DNA of 26,447 nucleotides from Fragilaria crotonensis. Its lineage: Eukaryota > Bacillariophyta > Fragilariophyceae > Fragilariales > Fragilariaceae. Made by a program: the position numbers and the translations under genes. Each line of letters begins with the position of its first letter. The first letter of the stretch is position 1. The notes beneath the pieces were generated by a model. It did not search any database. It was not told the DNA's origin and worked only from the letters and a program-made list of their open reading frames with translations. This document shows, in pieces, positions 10,101-18,993 of this stretch. The stretch spans positions 1 through 26,447 of the forward strand of contig JAKSYS010000772.1 of NCBI GenBank assembly GCA_022925895.1. Reading direction: 5' to 3'.

Positions 10101-12390
10101 CTTTCGGTGCGTCATCGTTTCGTTCCATAAAGCTAGTGCCTAAAGGATCCCCCGTGTCCTCAAATTGTTCGAAACGATCCTCTGCAATAATCCCCACGGC
10201 AACCCCAAGTGCCATTCTTCCGTCGTGAGTGTTCTCCTCGTATGGAGAGGCATGGATCGACGAATCGACGAACAACGGTGTCGACTCTGATGTTGTTTCC
10301 GTGTCGGTTGTCTTTCCGTTATTGTGCCACGGGTGCATTTCGTGAGCTGATGTAGAATAGAGATATGGATCCAACGGATCGATAAAGCTATCACTCCCCG
10401 ATGATACGCTTCGATACTTAATGGCGCGTTGTTGCAATTGTTCATGTCGTCGTCTCCTGGCGCGTGAGTCTTCGGAAACATTACCACCCAGTTCAACATC
10501 ACCATCATTGAGATTCATCATCTCGTCGTCATTCTCATCTTCTGAAAAGGATGCTCCTCTTCTGGCATGTATGATTGTTGGTGGTGCTGCTTCTCGATCT
10601 TGTTTTTGGCGATACGAGTGTCGCACCATGCGTACCACAATGGCACAACCAATCAAAAACACGGCAGTCCCCAAAACCACCAGAGCACCAATGGCCACAC
10701 TGGACATGCCACCTGGATCGCTGGCACCAGAAATGAATGGATCACTGTTGGCAGTATCATTATTCGTAGTAGAAGTCGTAGTTGGTGTAATGGTACCATC
10801 TCCCTTTTCTGGTGGTTGCTTGGATGGTGATGGTGACAGTGTTGGTGCGTTTGTGGACGGTACTGTTTCAGAAGGAACAACGCCCAATACGGTCGTGGTC
10901 GAATCGGGATTGATTTCCGCAATCAGTCGTTGCAAGTATCCATCATCAATTGCATCATTAATGGCAATCGAGGCATCTTCAATACTAGTACCGTTAGGAA
11001 CGGATACGCGTATCGTCACATCCCGACACTCGTGTGTCAAGGTGATGGAGGATGGACACGAAACAGTTGTTTCATTCACAATTTGAGCTGTTTGTCGATT
11101 GGTATCTGTACTTTCCTGTTGTTGTCGCCGCCGCTGCAACCATCGTCGCCACGATTGCTGTTGTTGTAGTCGTTGTCGTAATGATCCTTGGAGAAGAGTC
11201 AACGCTTGCACAATTTCCATTCGATAGGCCACACTCCATTCTTGTGTTTTTCGTAATGCAATTCGCATTCTGCTTTCAACCTCTGACGTGGATGGAGAGG
11301 ACGACGACGTACTTGGTTCAGGTGATGTGGATGTTGTTGTCGTTGTTGTTGGGATTGCAGATGGTCCAAACGTGATTGATGGAGTCGATGAAGTAACAGA
11401 TGGAAGTATAGATGGAGGTATTGACGGAGTCGTTGAAGTAGCAATGGATGGAATCGATGTAGTAGGAGATATTGACGGAACATTGGATGCAGCAATGGAT
11501 GGAGATCTTGACTTGGTAATCGATGGAGTAGGTGATGGTTGCGTTGAGGTGACAATGGATGGACTCGTCGACAATGCTATTGACGGAGGAAAGGATGGCG
11601 CCTCGGATGGTTCTGTTGTTGGAAGCGGTATAGGACCCCACGGCATCCAACGTATTGCTGGTGCGTTTGATGGCGCGGACGTGTCGTCCGCTGGTGGTAC
11701 TGGATTTGGAGTGATGTATTCGAAGGATGATGGCTCATGTGGTTGTTGTTGTTGTTGTGATGGCTCGTTGGTGGGCTCATTGGTTGGTTCTGGAGTATCA
11801 AAGACTGTAAACGATGGTATTGTAAATGGCGCCAGGAAAAATCCTCGCGATGGACTCGAGGATGGATAGTAGTCCTCCACAGCTGTCTCTGTCAAGCGAC
11901 AAATGAAATATAATAGAGTTTCATCCTTCCGAGCTTCCTTGAGATCAATGTGGGCATTATCATCAGAACAACAATCGTCGTCGTCATCTCCATATTCGTG
12001 ACACAAACATGCAAGATAATTAAATCTCATGGAGAGTGAGAGTGGTGATTCATCAATGTCGTCAGGTAATCCCAAAAGATGTGAAAATTCTAAAAACTCC
12101 TTGGAATCAATACGCCCATCATCATTCTTATCGGCTTGTTCGAGTTTTTGGAAACAATCTGGTGGATAATCCAGGTCAGGTGAACCCTTGGGTGACTTCC
12201 TTGTGGCAATCGAGTTTGCAAATGTCGGTTCTTGTCCAAAGTGCTGTACTGCTCCTGGCAATCGAATTGACGCAGGCGTTGCTGCTGCAGCTGCTGTTAC
12301 AGGCATCCATAATAAAACCAGAATAGCATTAGTGACGATCAACCGACCTGATGTCGACACGAACCAGTTGTGATGGAACCAGCAGTTCAT
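7150..12390 (-). CDS. EF-hand, PS-rich single-pass membrane protein with long acidic tail
   Basis: A single uninterrupted frame gives 1746 residues from the ATG at 12390. The ORF is open further upstream, but this start puts a signal peptide at the N terminus (hydrophobic core LIVTNAILVLLW, then AAAAA near 33-37). Residues 87-98 form a canonical EF-hand loop (D87, N89, D91, G92, I94, D95, E98). A second, degenerate loop lies at about 141-152. Next come a PS/T-rich stalk (about 200-370), an amphipathic Gln/Arg-rich stretch and a small folded-looking region with cysteines (about 375-505), a transmembrane helix (about 564-587) and a basic stop-transfer (RMVRHSYRQK). The remaining 1150 residues are acidic, Ser/Asp-rich and low-complexity, with internal repeats. 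It is probably a surface or endomembrane protein with Ca2+-binding lumenal or extracellular part. Similar architectures are frequent in diatoms; function unknown. Confidence 0.8.
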   Translation of the reverse strand: MNCWFHHNWFVSTSGRLIVTNAILVLLWMPVTAAAAATPASIRLPGAVQHFGQEPTFANSIATRKSPKGSPDLDYPPDCFQKLEQADKNDDGRIDSKEFLEFSHLLGLPDDIDESPLSLSMRFNYLACLCHEYGDDDDDCCSDDNAHIDLKEARKDETLLYFICRLTETAVEDYYPSSSPSRGFFLAPFTIPSFTVFDTPEPTNEPTNEPSQQQQQPHEPSSFEYITPNPVPPADDTSAPSNAPAIRWMPWGPIPLPTTEPSEAPSFPPSIALSTSPSIVTSTQPSPTPSITKSRSPSIAASNVPSISPTTSIPSIATSTTPSIPPSILPSVTSSTPSITFGPSAIPTTTTTTSTSPEPSTSSSSPSTSEVESRMRIALRKTQEWSVAYRMEIVQALTLLQGSLRQRLQQQQSWRRWLQRRRQQQESTDTNRQTAQIVNETTVSCPSSITLTHECRDVTIRVSVPNGTSIEDASIAINDAIDDGYLQRLIAEINPDSTTTVLGVVPSETVPSTNAPTLSPSPSKQPPEKGDGTITPTTTSTTNNDTANSDPFISGASDPGGMSSVAIGALVVLGTAVFLIGCAIVVRMVRHSYRQKQDREAAPPTIIHARRGASFSEDENDDEMMNLNDGDVELGGNVSEDSRARRRRHEQLQQRAIKYRSVSSGSDSFIDPLDPYLYSTSAHEMHPWHNNGKTTDTETTSESTPLFVDSSIHASPYEENTHDGRMALGVAVGIIAEDRFEQFEDTGDPLGTSFMERNDDAPKELVLASETAQFDPDHSDGSDLSTDSADIWTERNFSSPEQLIQASETAQFDPTADHSREILPKGLAAAIAVSNGMASDAISDTSTDSSSDEESSSSAGDSTSSSSSSGSSSTEDLATGITNYDPKTAEVAIASATMIGVVVGLSRSEDERYNTDDEWDTSETNAIAVSSSGAPNATLMTSNATNSCNASASNGRPDSARSSQQEPIVELLPLVAAANVPAMASFSDSESSYDEGQTSDDEESVADIIVPSNIDAASPVTDVNAINTMYVLRPDDLPREQGIRESKAIGVGDASVSETAAEVENFMSSEIQMSSPDRDTSMSGERGLDGGMMLLAAPVVAGTYFSGDASSSGASEGDISNVTTDRNPLPGAVVAAGGISGGAVSSHSDNEVSSAPSTASPTPAAAAGAPFGDDASSTSDSSSASEGDSLSANADPNPFSGAVMTATGIVGDLPSTDSDSEGSSMPSMPSPTAAAVAGAHFGDDASSNSGSSSASEGDSSNADADPNPFPGAVIAATGIVGDWPSTGSDSEGSSMPSMTSPRTSVSDDASSSGDSSSALEGNPSNANADPNPLPRAVVALTETIGDSPSTDSDSDDMDSRGSDSEFVPAPNPYHDSFSDVNSRQVAAGSSTPESLRASRSDLNGFRGLSRAPLPVEDSISDFSTRQNLHTSSEIMCAPMPATDSFSDLQTRQPTSALSRASVQLSMIEDPFEKSREGPNTAMAGTKVQDASHQPESSLLLFQQRRSQRLSAFSSSMRANSVARRKSTADPTLTRSYDRNDLRSSMPPPTLSGLFDVRLRSLHEHTDQDDKSDSSYFDSVVGGADDVDTTDKGKTVAFQDALEVAAFESALGRFSMEADAVIADDAVAAGPNKFVGGHSTDKVNTVDRLQPMPLSDQRMAEEDIWVSIADAGAPEHDRPDEVLVWALSRSMSRLAAADRMGELSLPPGIVQVSSSSSDGGEPNDNDLSSLGTPVSSSSSSVSSEAER
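8300..9110 (-). repeat. About four imperfect 200-bp coding repeats in the acidic tail
   Basis: Within the large gene, codons for about residues 1095-1360 hold four related blocks. Each runs DDASS, SSSASEGD, NADPNP, GAV, GIVGD, STDSDSEGSS. Nucleotide similarity is high (for example TTTGGATCTGCGT recurs near 8400, 8590 and 8800), so they arose by local duplication. Elsewhere in the tail are shorter repeats: ASETAQFDP twice and SFSDxxTRQ-like units three times. Such acidic Ser-rich repeats are probably disordered and heavily phosphorylatable by CK2-like kinases (inference). Confidence 0.7.
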
Positions 12391-13175
12391 GTCGTTCCTT
12401 CTGTCATACATATATAATGGTACAGTCGTACTCCAGTAATAGTACTGTACAATTCGTTGGTGCTCTATCAATGACGAATACTGTGAATGATTGCAACCTC
12501 GCACCAAGTCATGCACACAAGTTGGCGCAAGGCACAAGACAGCACACTTGCACAGGAGAAAGGTTTGTTGCTGTTGTTGTTGGTTTGTCGTGTACTCTCT
12601 AGAGAGTAAATAAGTTCGTCTTCTTGGTCTTGGCGAATCGAACTCTATGCTAGTTTTTTAGACCAGTGGACAAAAATAATCATTGACATCATACATTCGA
12701 CAAGAGTACATAGAAACATTTGAAACTTGAAGTGTCTGCCTTTTGTACGTCACGTTCCACAGTTCCATCCACCAAAAATTCATCGCGTTTCGAGCGCTAA
12801 GTAAAATCGATTTCACACGATTATCGGTTTAGCACGGTTGACCACTTCCATATCCCAAACATGGGTTGATTTAAAACATTTTGCCATGAATATAAGCGCA
12901 ATAAAGCATCAAGTTTTGAAACTACGGGGTTGGAATGCAGCATATCCTCCGTGCCAATCTGTCACGTCGAAGCAGTACTGTACGGCATTGCATACAGACT
13001 ACAGTACCAGTAGATGTCATCGTTTAATCCAGTGCTACCGGTAGATTACTTGTACTCGCACCGTGGGATGTGGGACACTACATATCATACTCCGACTTCT
13101 GTATGCTTGCCTTGTTTTGCCATATGATACACCAACACACACGTCACACAGCAACGCCAGACTCTAGGACCCTGA
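12391..13175. other. Intergenic and promoter region of the large surface-protein gene
   Basis: A minus-strand TATATA-like run lies at about 12409-12418, some 20 bp before the ATG. A perfect 16-bp palindrome TACTCTCTAGAGAGTA lies at 12593-12608. GTAC-containing motifs cluster at 12420-12450 and 12970-13055 (GCAGTACTGTACGG, CTACAGTACC). No gene was seen. The end near 13175 should hold the 3' untranslated region of the oxidoreductase gene. Confidence 0.5.
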
Positions 13176-14695
13176 TCATTCAGACAGATCCGAATCCGAA
13201 TCGCTTGTTGTTGTTCCATCGTCACTGTCTGTCTCCTCCTCCTCATCATCATCATCATCATTGGAGAAGTAACCACGGAGAACATCAAATGGATTGCGCA
13301 TCACATTGGCTTCTTCTTCATCACGGAGCCAAGACCGGAGGTTCAAGGCATTGGTGACAATTTGAGCAGCACGACGCATGCCAGCAACATTGGCAGCACC
13401 CGGTCCGACATTGAGACTCCCCAATCCTCCCACGACAAACAATTTATCAGTCCATTCCAAATCATCCGATAGTTTGGGATACCCGCCAATGACGTCCACG
13501 GGCCATCGTCGAAGGAGGTTCTGACACAGAGTGCTCTGGGTACAATCGGACTCACACCACATGCAAGAACAATCACATCAAACATCATGGTGGTTTTCCT
13601 TCTTGCTGTTGTCCAAGATCAACCAACATGGATCCGCTTTCTGTAGTGCCCTGATACACAACGTCGCCAACAACACATTGAGTCGCTTCCTCACCTGTGT
13701 CATGTACATTCGTGGACACTACCACCACCGCGACTGGTTCGCAAGGTCATCAATCGTTGAGAATAGTCATCGTGATTGTAAAAGTCAGCCATACATTTCG
13801 TACTGGACCTCCAATCAAACCAATCCAGGGACAAATCAAAATGTCGTTCTGTGAGAGGTCGACGACTGCAGAGTGTGACCACCATCCTGGTATTACCACT
13901 GCTACTGCTTCCACTACTACTACAGCATTTCAGAGCAGCCTGTACTGCTGTAAGCCCACCACCCACAACCAGCACACGAGTGATTGGTTTCGTCGTCTGG
14001 TTCTTGGGATTTCTTTGGTTCGAAAGAAGTAGGGAATCAAGTTGAGTCCATGAGATCACGTTTGGTGCATTCTTGAGGCCATCAGGGATAGATGGATATC
14101 CAACAACTCCTGTAGCAAGGATGACAGCTTTCGCTCCGACAAAGTTTCCACTTTCAAGCATGACGTGAAAGAACTCTTCGTCCTCGTCATTGTCCGATTC
14201 TTTTGATATGTCAACGACTGAATCGCAGATATAGCCGTGTGGGAGTCGCTTCGTCATGTCATCACAAAAATCAAGAAAAAGGCTTGCTGTCGGGAGCTTC
14301 CAGAGTCCCACCTGGGTCTGTCCAAGAGGTATCAAGGATGCCATGTCCCCGCAGCCAGATTCGATCAATTCAGAACTTCGTCCGTGACGTGTGGCAAAGG
14401 CAAGGAGTGCGTTCGAGTCAAACAGATCAGGATGAGCCAAGGCGGGAGACCTTAATACTGTTATACCCAAGGTTGAAAAGTGTTGCCGCCATTGAGTCAT
14501 CCACTGAGGGCTTGGATCAATCACTGCAACACGCTGCTTCTTCTTCTTTTTCCTTGCGCCGCAAGGACAGTGTTTCTCGGCTCGTAGTTTTTGAGCTTCT
14601 GTTAACGTATCGTACGAGTACTGCTCTTGAATACCAGAAAGGCAAGCTAGACCTGCTGGTCCGGAACCAACAATCACAACATCAAAATGAATCAT
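13176..14695 (-). pseudogene. FAD/NAD(P)-binding oxidoreductase with four frame slips
   Basis: From the ATG at 14695 the protein begins with a Rossmann FAD-binding site (GSGPAG at 10-15). It carries an ATG motif (194-196, VILATGVVG) and a second nucleotide-binding GGG motif (about 245-247, VLVVGGGLTA). These mark a pyridine-nucleotide-disulfide oxidoreductase-like flavoprotein; the RGGGSV block (322-327) and C-terminal GPGAANVAGMRRAA fit FAD/NAD(P)-binding proteins of unknown substrate. The open frame stops at about 13700, but family-like sequence continues in other frames: YMTQVRKRL, then VVYQGTTESGS, then FDVIVLACGV, then the last 120 residues (DKLFVVGGLGSL) to the TGA at 13176. All four slips are in the same direction, each as if one base were missing. 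Restored length would be about 507 residues. No intron model explains this. It is a decaying gene or an indel-rich assembly. An acidic Asp/Glu/Ser tail ends the protein. Confidence 0.75.
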
Positions 14696-15351
14696 GCTCC
14701 GCCTTTATAAGCTGATTTGCAATATCCAAGTAGTATAATGTGCAATGCCAATGAGCAGGAACGGCCTTGTTATAAATGAGCCCACAATCGAATATGTCCT
14801 AGAGTAGTAGTTGAGGCCTACGGGGTGACGCCACAGGCCTCAAAAATGACCCACTCTCGCGGTGGTAAAAGGTACAGCAGCTGTACTCCGAGTATCATAC
14901 AAGTATGTACAGCATGTACAGATATGATCTCCTTGCTGATACTCGCGGATTGGAGAACCAATGATATGAGTGTGTCAGTTGTGCCCACAGAATGCGACCA
15001 TTTTTTTGAACACCTCTACTACGGTAGTCGTATTCCAGACTCTACTAGTAGCCGTAGGTATGCCACTCTCTAGAGAGAGTATTTCTGTGCTCTATCGCAT
15101 TCCATGTGTGTATCGTACCTCTATCGCCATACCGATAGTAGCTAGAATACGTACGTTTCAGAACAGACATAATCCGCGTACTGTCGTACCACTACATATA
15201 CTACTAACGATAGGCCTTTTGATATCGAGGCAATACAAGAGTACGGTACAGTAGTATCACGGTACGAGGTATAGGCCTTCAACATCGGTACCTACCTGGT
15301 ACCGGATCGGCGCTCCCATCGGTGCCTTCATCTTACTTGAAATAGAAGTTA
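14696..15351. other. GTAC-dense intergenic DNA
   Basis: About 13 GTAC tetranucleotides occur between 14870 and 15310, against fewer than two expected by chance. A minus-strand TATAAA lies at 14704-14709, only 8 bp from the oxidoreductase ATG. A palindrome CTCTCTAGAGAG lies at 15066-15077, resembling that at 12593. No gene was seen. Confidence 0.6.
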
Positions 15352-15783
15352 ATGGTGTGTGCACAATCAACCCGTCTCCTCAATCTTCAGGGTCCATCCT
15401 TCTCCTTTGCTACCAATGAATGGGCTGATCTCACTCAAATTGTAATGAATACCAGCAATGAACACAGCATCACTTACACGCAAAGAATACAAACAACTAG
15501 TACTGCTGCAAAACTCAGCAATACAACAAATTGGAATCGCTACACTAATCTTGGCTACTATGATGCTATTCCGGAAGGTCCTATGTTTGATCTTGAATGT
15601 CACCAGATGTCAACTAATCTGATCAAGTTGCATCATATCTTTGGTGCAATTCTCTCTTGGACCATGACAGCATGGACATACCATTTCTTCTTCTGCATGA
15701 ATGCTGGACAACAAAACTCTCAACAATACCTCAAAATCAATGATCTGGAGATGCTTGAAATGAATACCTTTCATTATCATTGA
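15352..15783 (+). CDS. Unrecognised ORF of 143 codons
   Basis: An ATG-started ORF with an in-frame TAG shortly upstream encodes a Thr/Asn-rich product with a hydrophobic centre (GAILSWTMTAWTYHFFF). No family was recognised. A second ORF (15780-16103) overlaps its stop by four bases in another frame and encodes a Ser/Thr-rich product with a basic Gln-rich end (RKDEQQQRQKF). The pair could be one gene broken by a frameshift, part of a degenerate mobile element, or chance. The base composition is smoother and poorer in GTAC than the flanks, which gives weak support for former coding use. Confidence 0.3.
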   Translation: MVCAQSTRLLNLQGPSFSFATNEWADLTQIVMNTSNEHSITYTQRIQTTSTAAKLSNTTNWNRYTNLGYYDAIPEGPMFDLECHQMSTNLIKLHHIFGAILSWTMTAWTYHFFFCMNAGQQNSQQYLKINDLEMLEMNTFHYH

Positions 15784-16103
15784 AAGACCTTACCTTCAAT
15801 GTTACTATGGCTGATGATCAATCATGCTCCAAAGATGCAATAACTCCAAACGACACCACCTCGTTCCATATTGAACTAGCTAACAAACTCTTGCCCTCAT
15901 CAAAAGCTGAGGTCAGGTTCATAGACACCACACCACTCATTCCACTCACTATGGCTGAAACTGGCTCTACCTCTGTTTTCAGTGCTAGTACAGAAGAGCC
16001 AGCACTCAAGGCATGTAATGCCCAGCCAGTAGTACGAAAAGACGAACAACAACAGCGCCAAAAGTTCTGGTTTAAGAGTTCTTTACTAAGTAGCAAGCCA
16101 TAG
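15780..16103 (+). CDS. Unrecognised ORF of 107 codons following the previous one
   Basis: The ATG at 15780 overlaps the stop of the preceding ORF (ATGA-type overlap). The product is hydrophilic, Ser/Thr/Lys/Gln-rich and has no recognised domain. It is most simply read as continuation of the same damaged gene, or not coding at all. Confidence 0.22.
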   Translation: MKDLTFNVTMADDQSCSKDAITPNDTTSFHIELANKLLPSSKAEVRFIDTTPLIPLTMAETGSTSVFSASTEEPALKACNAQPVVRKDEQQQRQKFWFKSSLLSSKP

Positions 16104-17294
16104 CAATCAATAATGCATTTACTAACTGTCTGAAAACAGTGACCATGCAAATCACCACCGCGTCTCCGACTCGCTCCACCTGCGATCGCGGCAAATAAAT
16201 CATTGCTGGCTGCATCCTAGCTAATCAAGGCACCAACCACCACCCCCTCTCCACCAATACCTACATTTTCTATGCAGCTATCTCTCTGGCACATCTCCCT
16301 TCTTCAATATGCTGAGACTCCGCAAAAGAACACCCATAGTCCAGCATGATACGATGCACCTTGGGATTCAGTGTGGCAAGAAGCACTTGTCATTTCTCTG
16401 CCAGGTACTTTCACAATTACACACGGTTTCAGGTACGGCATTGTTCCCTCCGTGTCAGATTTTTGGGGAGGTGCTACAAGCACAGATTTGATGCCAATTT
16501 GAGTTTCACGACACCTATGTTAAATCATTGCACAACCAGATTTTGGACAGAAGAATTTTGCAGTAATCGCAGTACCACTACTATAGAACACTCAATAGCA
16601 AGTCATTGGGCATCATTGCTGCATATGACCTATGTGGCTGGTTAATGGTGATCCTGACAGAAATGCCCATCTTCTTTATCCCAGCAAGGAGAACTGTACT
16701 GCCATCAGGTGTAACAGTATGTGTCAAACGAGTACTCCAGTACTGTTGAGAGGACTCGCAATTCGACTTCTCTAGTAGCATGTCGTTTGATGACGTATTT
16801 GGAGTGCCAGCATATAATCGGATCCGATGAGCGATGAGTATGGAAAAATCATCAAAGCTGACAAAACAACACGAAGGTACGGGTGGATGAAAAATCAAAA
16901 AAACAAAAATGTACGTACAATACATACCAGCCACAATCTCGTCGTACAAAAGAATGGGACACTTTTGCTCATAGGGAATGAAATGTCACTTACGTCAGTG
17001 CCGAGTGCATATTTATTCGGCTTCCGACATCACTGACACAGTTGATGTATCACTTGAAAGAACAATCGTCATTTTCCGGATCATCCCTTCTGTTAAATAT
17101 ACAAACGAGGAACGAAGCCTTTATAATTGTAGACATCTATTCTCCGAACCCCGGACTGCCAGAAAGCAGGAACAGTAAGTTCACGTGAAGAACAAAGAAT
17201 GCGACAAATCTGACACCATAATTGTGGCAACGATTTCATCACCGAGAATCACAAATCGGCACGTACATTTTTAATCAAGCCCAAGAAATCAACA
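16104..17294. other. Apparently non-coding or degenerate DNA
   Basis: Only short overlapping ORFs are present. A stretch at about 16350-16490 reads like a protein fragment in one frame (EALVISLPGTF, VPSVSDFWGG) before stops intervene, suggesting a degraded coding sequence. A CGAGTACTCCAGTACTG motif lies near 16727-16743, as in other intergenic parts of the window. No intact gene was seen. Confidence 0.4.
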
Positions 17295-17729
17295 ATGTAT
17301 CGATCATGTCAGCGTTTCCCCATCCCCAAGACAATTGAATGGATCAATAATGACCATTACATTGTTGCCATCAATGGGAGGGACGAGAATTCAGAGGAAA
17401 GTGACGCGAGTCATGGATACGGAAAAAAGGACGCGAAAATGTTCAAGACAAGAAAAGCTGGCTCCACCGCAGTGCGCACTCGCAAGTCATGCAAGAACAT
17501 CGATGGCATTCATCATAACATTGGTGAGCTCAATGGACAGCATCCAGAAAGAGTCACGAAGAAGAACAAGAATCGTCGACGCGAGCACAAGGGTAGCACT
17601 ATGGAAGTGTATAATTGGAAAAATTTCTTTAGCGTTGTATTATACTGTATTATACCACATTATACCACGTGGTATAATACAACACTTCTGACAGTAGCCA
17701 GTAGCCCGCCGCAGGTGCAAATTTTTTGA
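17295..17729 (+). CDS. Unrecognised basic ORF (144 codons)
   Basis: An ATG-started ORF encodes a hydrophilic product with Lys/Arg-rich runs (KKNKNRRREHKG near residues 94-105) followed by a C terminus that runs through the palindrome at 17634-17683. Since that palindrome looks like repeat DNA, the true coding part, if any, probably ends before about residue 110 and the last 35 residues read repeat sequence. No family was recognised; a nuclear or nucleic-acid-associated protein would fit the composition but is speculation. Confidence 0.25.
   Translation: MYRSCQRFPIPKTIEWINNDHYIVAINGRDENSEESDASHGYGKKDAKMFKTRKAGSTAVRTRKSCKNIDGIHHNIGELNGQHPERVTKKNKNRRREHKGSTMEVYNWKNFFSVVLYCIIPHYTTWYNTTLLTVASSPPQVQIF
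17634..17683. repeat. 50-bp hairpin with nested TATTATACC palindrome
   Basis: Twelve-base outer arms GTTGTATTATAC and GTATAATACAAC enclose a further copy of TATTATACCAC. A perfect 20-bp palindrome centred on CCACGTGG lies at 17659-17678. A related 22-bp palindrome lies at 23867-23888, so the two bracket the repeat block. It could be a small palindromic transposon end, a cruciform or a transcript hairpin. Confidence 0.8.
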
Positions 17730-18993
17730 CATGAAAATTGTCTTTTTCAATGCAGACTTTATTACTTTTGGGTGATATGTTTGCTCTATAACTACTCAAT
17801 AATTCAATCAAAGTGGTGGCAGAATGAAAACACAGCATAGTATTCCATTTACATGATTGGAGTGTCTTTTGCAGGATGTGTTAGTTAGTATGGCGCCAAA
17901 TGGTTCGCATTATTGTAGCTTTTTTAGTTCAGATATTTGAGTTTGGCTTTGTATCAAACTGTAATGCTGCGTAAAAGAAATCTGAGGTCTGACTTGGAGA
18001 CAAAACAAGCAACTGTCAGGGCTGCGTGTTGTTTGTGCATCAGTGGTGTTCACATCACTTCTCGACATTAAGGACAACTCATTCCCATAAACGTTTTGTG
18101 CCCATACTATGATGCTGCATCCCATCCATGTGCATTTTGCACTTAGAGGGTGTAAAATCTGCTGCCAAGCTTGAAGATGCAGAATATGGACTGTAACCTG
18201 TAATCCTTTCATTGTTTGCGGCAAACAAGAGGAGGAGGCTAGCAAATTTATCTGCCATGCATACCGAGTACCTTTTGCCCATGTCAAGCAGTGAACAATC
18301 CCCAGCCATGAGCGACTGTTGTGGGATGCCTGCTAACATAAAATGAGAAGTCTGACTGAGGGATGCCAATCAGCTTCTGGCAGGAATTGCATATACCTTT
18401 GCGCTGCTGATGTTGATGACACTTGTCATGCTTTTGCACTAAGCACAACCATTGACTGTTGTGCAAGTCAATGCACAATCCTGCTGGACTTGCTATTCTT
18501 TCAGCTGATGTGCAGACTTGCAACAATGCATTCCAAAGGTTGAACTGGTGGGATTTGGAAAACATAGACTTGTCAGGGTGTGCTTTGCTGTCCTCGCAGT
18601 GGTGCTGACGGCGCCCTTTACCCTTTCTATTAGCTATGAAGCATCAGTTTTGCTTCCTATTGACTATTGTGCAGGCAGCTATTCATCCTCCATCCTGCAC
18701 TGCTATTGTTACGAAGTGTTCCTCTGCAATTGGACTTGCAAAAAGCTAGCTTTGTCCAAGTTTGTGACCCTTGCAGTGGTAGTGTTGACGACCACCTTTG
18801 TTATCTTGGGCTTAGATACCTTTGAATAGAATTGTGCAACAGCAAGCACTAGTCCTAAAGAACTCCTCATTCAAAATCATCATATCTGAATGGATTTGGC
18901 AACAGCAGTGTCAAATCCAAAAAGACCCATGGGCTCTGTTGACGCGTACCTAAGATGTAACAGAAAGAAAAGTTAAGAAACAATGGCCACTAT
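17730..18993. other. Gene-poor DNA left of the large inverted repeat
   Basis: Short overlapping ORFs occur on both strands with no recognisable domain. Weak internal similarity is visible: TTGCAGTGGTAGTGTTGACG near 18772 resembles CTCGCAGTGGTGCTGACGG near 18594. CAAGTCAATGCACAA near 18462 also occurs in the inverted-repeat arms. This suggests diverged repeat DNA rather than genes. Confidence 0.45.

Noticed and set aside
10421..11869. Long plus-strand ORFs (221 and 193 codons)
   Set aside because: They are antisense to low-complexity PS/T-rich coding sequence of the large minus-strand gene.
13544..13720. Short introns explaining the oxidoreductase frame changes
   Set aside because: Candidate GT-AG pairs are 20-44 nt, do not give the needed frames, or remove family-like sequence.
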